From NCBI GenBank assembly GCA_019802505.1, contig JAFMOC010000019.1, positions 2,982,501 to 3,046,500 on the forward strand: 64,000 nucleotides of DNA, written 5' to 3'. The notes beneath the pieces are model-generated. The model ran no database searches and had not been told where the DNA came from. It saw only the letters and a program-made list of their open reading frames with translations. The first letter of the stretch is position 1. Each line of letters begins with the position of its first letter. Source of the stretch: Corydoras sp. C115 (taxonomy: Eukaryota; Chordata; Actinopteri; Siluriformes; Callichthyidae). Both the position numbers and the translations under genes were made by a program. Of this stretch, positions 11,613 to 64,000 are shown piece by piece.

Positions 11613-12000
11613 AGTAAATCTGTAACATGACTTACTTTGCATTTACTTTGTATTACTGTAGATAATTAATGTTTATGAGTTAATACCCAACACATTCTCT
11701 TTCATTGTCATGACATTTATTTATATACAGGTATTAATTTGCATATGTTTTAAAAATGTTACTGGAAATGTAAAATCGACTTGAATGGCTGAAACGGTTT
11801 TAGAATAACCTGCTCAAATAAGACCAGAGGACAAAATATAAGCTGAAAGATTAAACGTTAAAATTAAACTTCCTCAAACGTTCTTTCCAAAAATAAGAAC
11901 AGTAATGATTACGTACAACTAATTAATGTATTTTAAGGACTTTGTGTTTCAGTTCTGTGTGCAGAGCTGAATCGCTTTCAAAATGTGCACGAGGCGCCTC

Positions 12001-12012
12001 TGCGCATGCGCA
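12001..12012. promoter_or_regulatory. NRF1-type palindromic site
   Basis: The sequence TGCGCATGCGCA matches the YGCGCAYGCGCR consensus on both strands. It lies about 100 bases before the lekr1 ATG in a CpG-rich setting, where NRF1 sites are typical of TATA-less promoters. Binding is inferred from sequence alone. Confidence 0.6.
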
Positions 12013-12024
12013 TGTTTAACACGC

Positions 12025-12038
12025 GTCTCCATGGTCAC
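12025..12038 (+). promoter_or_regulatory. Candidate RFX X-box-like site
   Basis: GTCTCCATGGTCAC has the two half-sites around a central AT expected of an X-box, but departs from the relaxed RFX consensus at one position. It sits 13 bases after the NRF1-type palindrome. The core is a CCATGG palindrome, which can occur by chance. Confidence 0.3.
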
Positions 12039-12075
12039 CGCGGATGCTTGGCCTGCGTTTCTCCGGTGGATTTAA
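12031..12075 (+). other. Upstream open reading frame, 14 codons plus stop
   Basis: An ATG at 12031 opens a frame that stops at TAA 12073-12075, 34 bases before the lekr1 start. It would lower main-start use if the mRNA includes it. A second upstream ATG at 12012 opens a 26-codon frame. Whether either is transcribed is unknown. Confidence 0.3.
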
Positions 12076-12109
12076 AGTTTTCTCGGCTTTAATCCTCCAT
12101 CGCGGCGTT

Positions 12110-60191
<48,082 letters not shown>

Positions 60192-60715
60192 GTAAACAGG
60201 AAAAGTGTGCTCAGTAGTGTACACTGTTTCTAAAAAGAGGTTGAGTTCCTCATATCACAACCAAGAATCATTTTCAGGCAAAACAATATTCACTAATTAT
60301 TATCTGAAAGCTGTCAAGCTGCAATGGGAATCCAGTAACCTTTATCTTTACCTTAATCTTTAAGTCTTTATGTTCAAATATCAAATCAGTTAATAAGTTT
60401 AATATTTATTAATAAAAATCTGTAGTACATTAATTAGAGGATTTTAGTAAAAACACTTGTGCATCCATTGTGTAATTATTCAATCAGCTAATCATGATGC
60501 AGCTGGGCAGTATATAAACTCATGCAGCTTCAGCTTCATGCAGCTTCAATCATTAAAAGAGAAAATACGATCTCAGTGATTTTCTTCATAAACAAGAAAC
60601 CAGGCTGATTTATTATCATGCACATGACTGAATCAGTTCCCAAATTAGTTTATTCACTCTAACACAGTACATCCTCAGTCACTTATTGGTTCAATACTTG
60701 TCACTGGAGTGGTAT

Positions 60716-61115
60716 GTGGTGCATACACTATATGGATAAAGACTTCATGACATTCTGTTTAAGCTTTGAAATCAGCTTTGCTAATTTAGTCATTTTGTCA
60801 GAGCTGTACAGAATCAAGCAACTGGCCATGCATCTTACAGAGCTTTGTGGGAACCGTTTGGGGAAGGCCCTGATCTGTTTATCCATGTCTTCTCTCCAGT
60901 ACACAATGAAAGCTCCATAGAGACATGGTTGGGTGAGTTTGATGTGAAAGTACTTGACTGATTCACACAGTGCTCTGAATTCAGCCGTTTGAAATGAACT
61001 ATTTGGAGAGAACTGAGATTGTGATCTCGGTTGTTTTGTCCTAATTCCGTGTCAGACCTCTCACATGCTTGGGTTCCCAAGAAAACTGTCCCAGTAGAAT
61101 GGTAGCTGTTATAAG
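60716..61115 (+). mobile_element. Tc1/mariner transposase relic
   Basis: ACACTATATGGATAAAGACTT resembles the terminal repeat of a fish Tc1-type element. Then CGTTTGGGGAAGGCCCTGAT, CCATAGAGACATGGTTGGGT, AGTACTTGACTGATTCACAC and GAATGGTAGCTGTTATAAGT track the transposase C-terminal region in order. The segment that normally encodes NPIEHLWDELER is present but mutated. The N-terminal half is deleted and no frame is open. Confidence 0.7.
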
Positions 61116-63078
61116 TGCAGAATGGGAATCATCTAAAAATAGAATATTATGAAAGCTGCAAAGCTGTCCCAATACAGGGACAGAAATTTACCTGTGATTT
61201 TTATTTTATTATATATAATGCAATGTAAATTTTACATTGCATTATTAATGAGTTCATTTTGAAAGTTTAATTTCCACTTATTATAGATTTTTTTAGAAGT
61301 AAATGTGTTTTGTAAATATGTTTGGGGAAAAAAAATTATAGTATAAGTTTGCACAATACTGATTCTTGTATGCTTTAAAATATTAAAGTTAATATAGATA
61401 GTTGAGTGAAATAGCACTCAGCGTATTTTATAATTATGGTAAAAACAGCACTTTTAATGTTATTTTGTTGACCAGTTTATATTTTAGCTCCTGTCCCTTT
61501 ATGTAAATCACCTGGAAATAAATACGGGAAAAGGGTTGTAACTCAGATCTGTCTGTTTTTAATTATGTATATGTTCCATTCATGTATATCAAATATATTT
61601 CATCACTTGGCTGAGAAATCTGTTGATCTACTATCATTATCAATAATGACCTTTTTTCCATAACCTTTAACAAATGGCCACCAAAGCTGCCGAAAATCCT
61701 GGAGCTGAATGTTTACAGACAGGAGTTTTGAGGCATCTGTAAGTACTCTGGTGAAGCGAGCTGCATTCTTACTAAACCTCTGAGATGCTGCCAGCTGTAG
61801 TGTGTGAATGGATTTGAGAGTGTAGATGTCTGTCAGCGTCTTTTGGATACTAAACACTGGACTGTAACACAAAGAAAGAAGAGTGGGCTTGATGTTAACA
61901 GTATGAAGAGGATCTGAATTAAGATGCACCCTGTGATCTTAATACAGAAGCCAAAGAGCCATCAGCCACACACCTGAAACACAGCACCTCTGTGGAGGGA
62001 GAGGGAGGGAGAACACAGAAAGAGGGAGTTGACAGAAAAGGACAGATGAAAGAGAATGGGTGAAAAAGAAACTGAAGATGAGAGGTTGGAAAATTCAACA
62101 ATCACCATGCGCACTCTCACTCGCCCACAAAAGATGCTGTGACCCTCACCCCGCATTTTCCCCTCTTCTCACTTTCTGAAGTTTAAGTAAAGCAGAAGCT
62201 CCTGATTTCACTCCTATGGTCTCAGATATTACATTCATCATTCATACAGAGGACGTCAGCCATGCTGCTGTCTGCTAGGATTTAACTGTTAAATGTAAAC
62301 ATGAAAAAAATAAATGTATACGTTTTAATTCAACTTCATTGGACTAGAAATCCTCACAACTAGAACAGAAAACCCGAATCTCTTGTTTTTAAGAAACCAG
62401 TTTATTAGAGACATGAATCTATATTTTTAATCTTTATTATAAACCTTCTTTCTAACGACGTCTCTCGTGTGTGCGTGTCAGTGAAGTCCGCAGCTTGTTT
62501 CAATTCTGGTTCAGCATTTATACTGAACATGTGTGACGCTTTACCTTTACTGTAATATATGGGAATTCCAGATGCTGCTGTCACTCGGTTCTCCATATTG
62601 TTTACTCATGACATTTATATGTTCTCATTAGAGCAGCCATGAGACCATGTCAGGAACAGCAATGAACCAGAGCAAGAACACACAGATCTATAAATTCAAC
62701 TAAAGTATATAACAGGAAGCGTCGTTTTGTTGAAGTACACACCTCTTCAACTTCCAATCAGAAAGCCGCTACCTAAGAAACCTGACTGCTTAAAAAATCA
62801 CAGCTGTATTTTTTGTTAATAGTTTTTTGTTAACAGTCTAAAGATCAGAACATTGAAACAGAGTAATGGATTTAAAGTTTGTCTGAATGTGTTGATCAGA
62901 TTAGGACTTTCATATATTTCCATTTGCACAACTTTTGCGCTACAGACTTCTCATAACCCACTAAAGTGGTTTCTGACTTGGCCACTCACTCACATTGTAT
63001 TTACAACATCAAACACTTGCTGGGGTAAATGGGCAGCCAGCTGGTGCTTCATGTAACTTAATGTTTATTCTAATGTCG

Positions 63079-63245
63079 GGCGGCACAGTGGCTTAGTGGT
63101 TAGCAGGTCCGCCTCTCAGAGCTGGGGATCCAGGCTTGAATCCCGATCTGTGAGTTTATATGATCTCCTTGTGTCCACCAGGGTCTTTGGATCTCGCACG
63201 GTCCAAAAACATGGATTCAAAGTGAACTGGCTGCCCTAAATGCAT
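63079..63245 (+). repeat. SINE family A, 3'-truncated
   Basis: The head is intact (GGCGGCACAGTGGCTTAGTGG), the B box reads GGCTTGAATCC, and the body stops after AACATGGATTCAAAGTGAAC. The 3' third and GAAT tail are missing. Confidence 0.7.
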
Positions 63246-63915
63246 AGATGCAGTTGACATCATTTACAATTGTACCTTTAACCAGACCTGTTGCTTCCAG
63301 GTGCTCATGGGGCCCTCATTGAGTGTAATGACTTTATTTGATTTGCTTAAGAACAGGAAGTAGACAGGAACTATGGACTGAGTTAATAAGGACAGGAGGC
63401 TGATACCACGGTTAAAATTTGTGTCTAAAAAAGACAAAGATATTGGGGCAGACTGGAAGCACCTGCGTTTGTGCATGCGGAAGCTTGTCGTTAAGTGACT
63501 CACTGTGGGGGTGTGTATTGAACTGTGTGTGTGTACAGGTGTGTGTGCGTAATTCAGGTGTCGTATGGGCATCGACCATTCAACAGAGTGTGCAGTGAGA
63601 GGGTGTGTGGGTGCAGACGTTTTATGTGTCGCCTGGGTGCACAAAACTATACATTAAAGAGTTCCATACCTCCTGTGCTACCAGGAGGGACATTTTTAAG
63701 AGGATAGATTACAAAGTGAACATCATTCATTAAAGAGCTTAACAGGCATCTCTGCCTCTGGATAAAAAGGGGACCCTGGCTTTCATCAGCGGTGATTATG
63801 ATGTGCATCACACAGGCCGTTCAGTGTGACCACGAGGAAATTCTAGCCAACCGGTCGACCAAAATAATTTCTTTCAGCCTAAGGGCTGAATCCTATTGTC
63901 CCACAGTGCTCTTAC

Positions 63916-63922
<7 letters not shown>

Positions 63923-64000
<78 letters not shown>
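63923..64000. repeat. (AT)n microsatellite cut by the window edge
   Basis: AT units run to the last base, at least 39 units. Confidence 0.95.

Larger units (their letters stand above)
11940..12109 (+). promoter_or_regulatory. lekr1 core promoter and 5' UTR, CpG-rich
   Basis: The bases before the lekr1 start are much richer in CpG than their surroundings, and I see no TATA box at a useful distance. A 12-base palindrome at 12001-12012 (TGCGCATGCGCA) fits the NRF1 consensus exactly. At 12025-12038 there is a near match to the RFX X-box (GTCTCCATGGTCAC, one mismatch to a relaxed consensus). The transcription start cannot be placed, so the border between promoter and 5' UTR is unknown. Two short upstream reading frames begin at 12012 and 12031 and would matter only if the transcript starts upstream of them. 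Confidence 0.6.
60192..64000 (+). other. lekr1: lekr1 intron 8 (incomplete)
   Basis: After exon 8 I find no further convincing exon. The interval contains a Tc1 relic (60716), a SINE head fragment (63079) and a terminal AT run. A purine-rich frame at 61985-62058 was considered and set aside. Confidence 0.65.

Noticed and set aside
60898..60925. CTTCTCTCCAG acceptor-like site as a possible exon
   Set aside because: It lies inside the Tc1 relic and the frame stops almost at once.
61985..62058. Possible lekr1 exon 9: a charged frame in the right phase ending before GTGAAA
   Set aside because: The acceptor has no pyrimidine tract and the sequence is a low-complexity GA-rich stretch; the Glu/Lys content follows from composition alone.

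Overview
The window is vertebrate nuclear DNA, almost certainly from a teleost fish and perhaps from an otophysan such as a catfish (the lineage guess rests only on the repeat families). The signs are long introns with GT-AG splice sites, very dense CA/TG and AT microsatellites, tRNA-derived SINEs with GAAT tails, Tc1/mariner relics and LINE relics. There are no operons, bacterial-type genes or CRISPR arrays. Repeat families were assigned from memory of fish repeats, without a search.

The one gene I can support is the 5' part of lekr1 (leucine-, glutamate- and lysine-rich protein 1) on the + strand. Eight coding exons were rebuilt by hand from splice sites and reading frame: 12110-12113, 13960-14036, 21495-21706, 33784-33903, 38305-38468, 45662-45838, 49316-49397 and 60114-60191. 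They join without a frame conflict into 304 codons plus two bases. The product has a short N-terminal tail, a CxYCGVSYLILHEF motif typical of LEKR1, and then long coiled coil. The gene runs off the right edge, so later exons are outside the window.

Layout: 1-9260 is intergenic with decayed SINE pieces, a Tc1 relic and a 14-bp C-rich minisatellite. 9265-10150 is a CpG-rich stretch split by a TG minisatellite and may be an unassigned promoter. 10700-11120 is an old interspersed repeat. 11940-12113 is the CpG-rich lekr1 promoter and first exon, with a perfect NRF1-type palindrome. 12114-64000 is the lekr1 body, about 98% intron, where two SINEs keep perfect 12-bp target-site duplications and one of them carries a nested insertion.

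Nothing here looks like a new multigene system. The better leads concern lekr1 expression: a first exon with only 4 coding bases, an exon that begins exactly with an in-frame ATG, a TG-repeat tract in place of the usual pyrimidine tract at exon 5, a long TG run after exon 4, and three nearby TG/CA pairs that could fold into long intronic duplexes.
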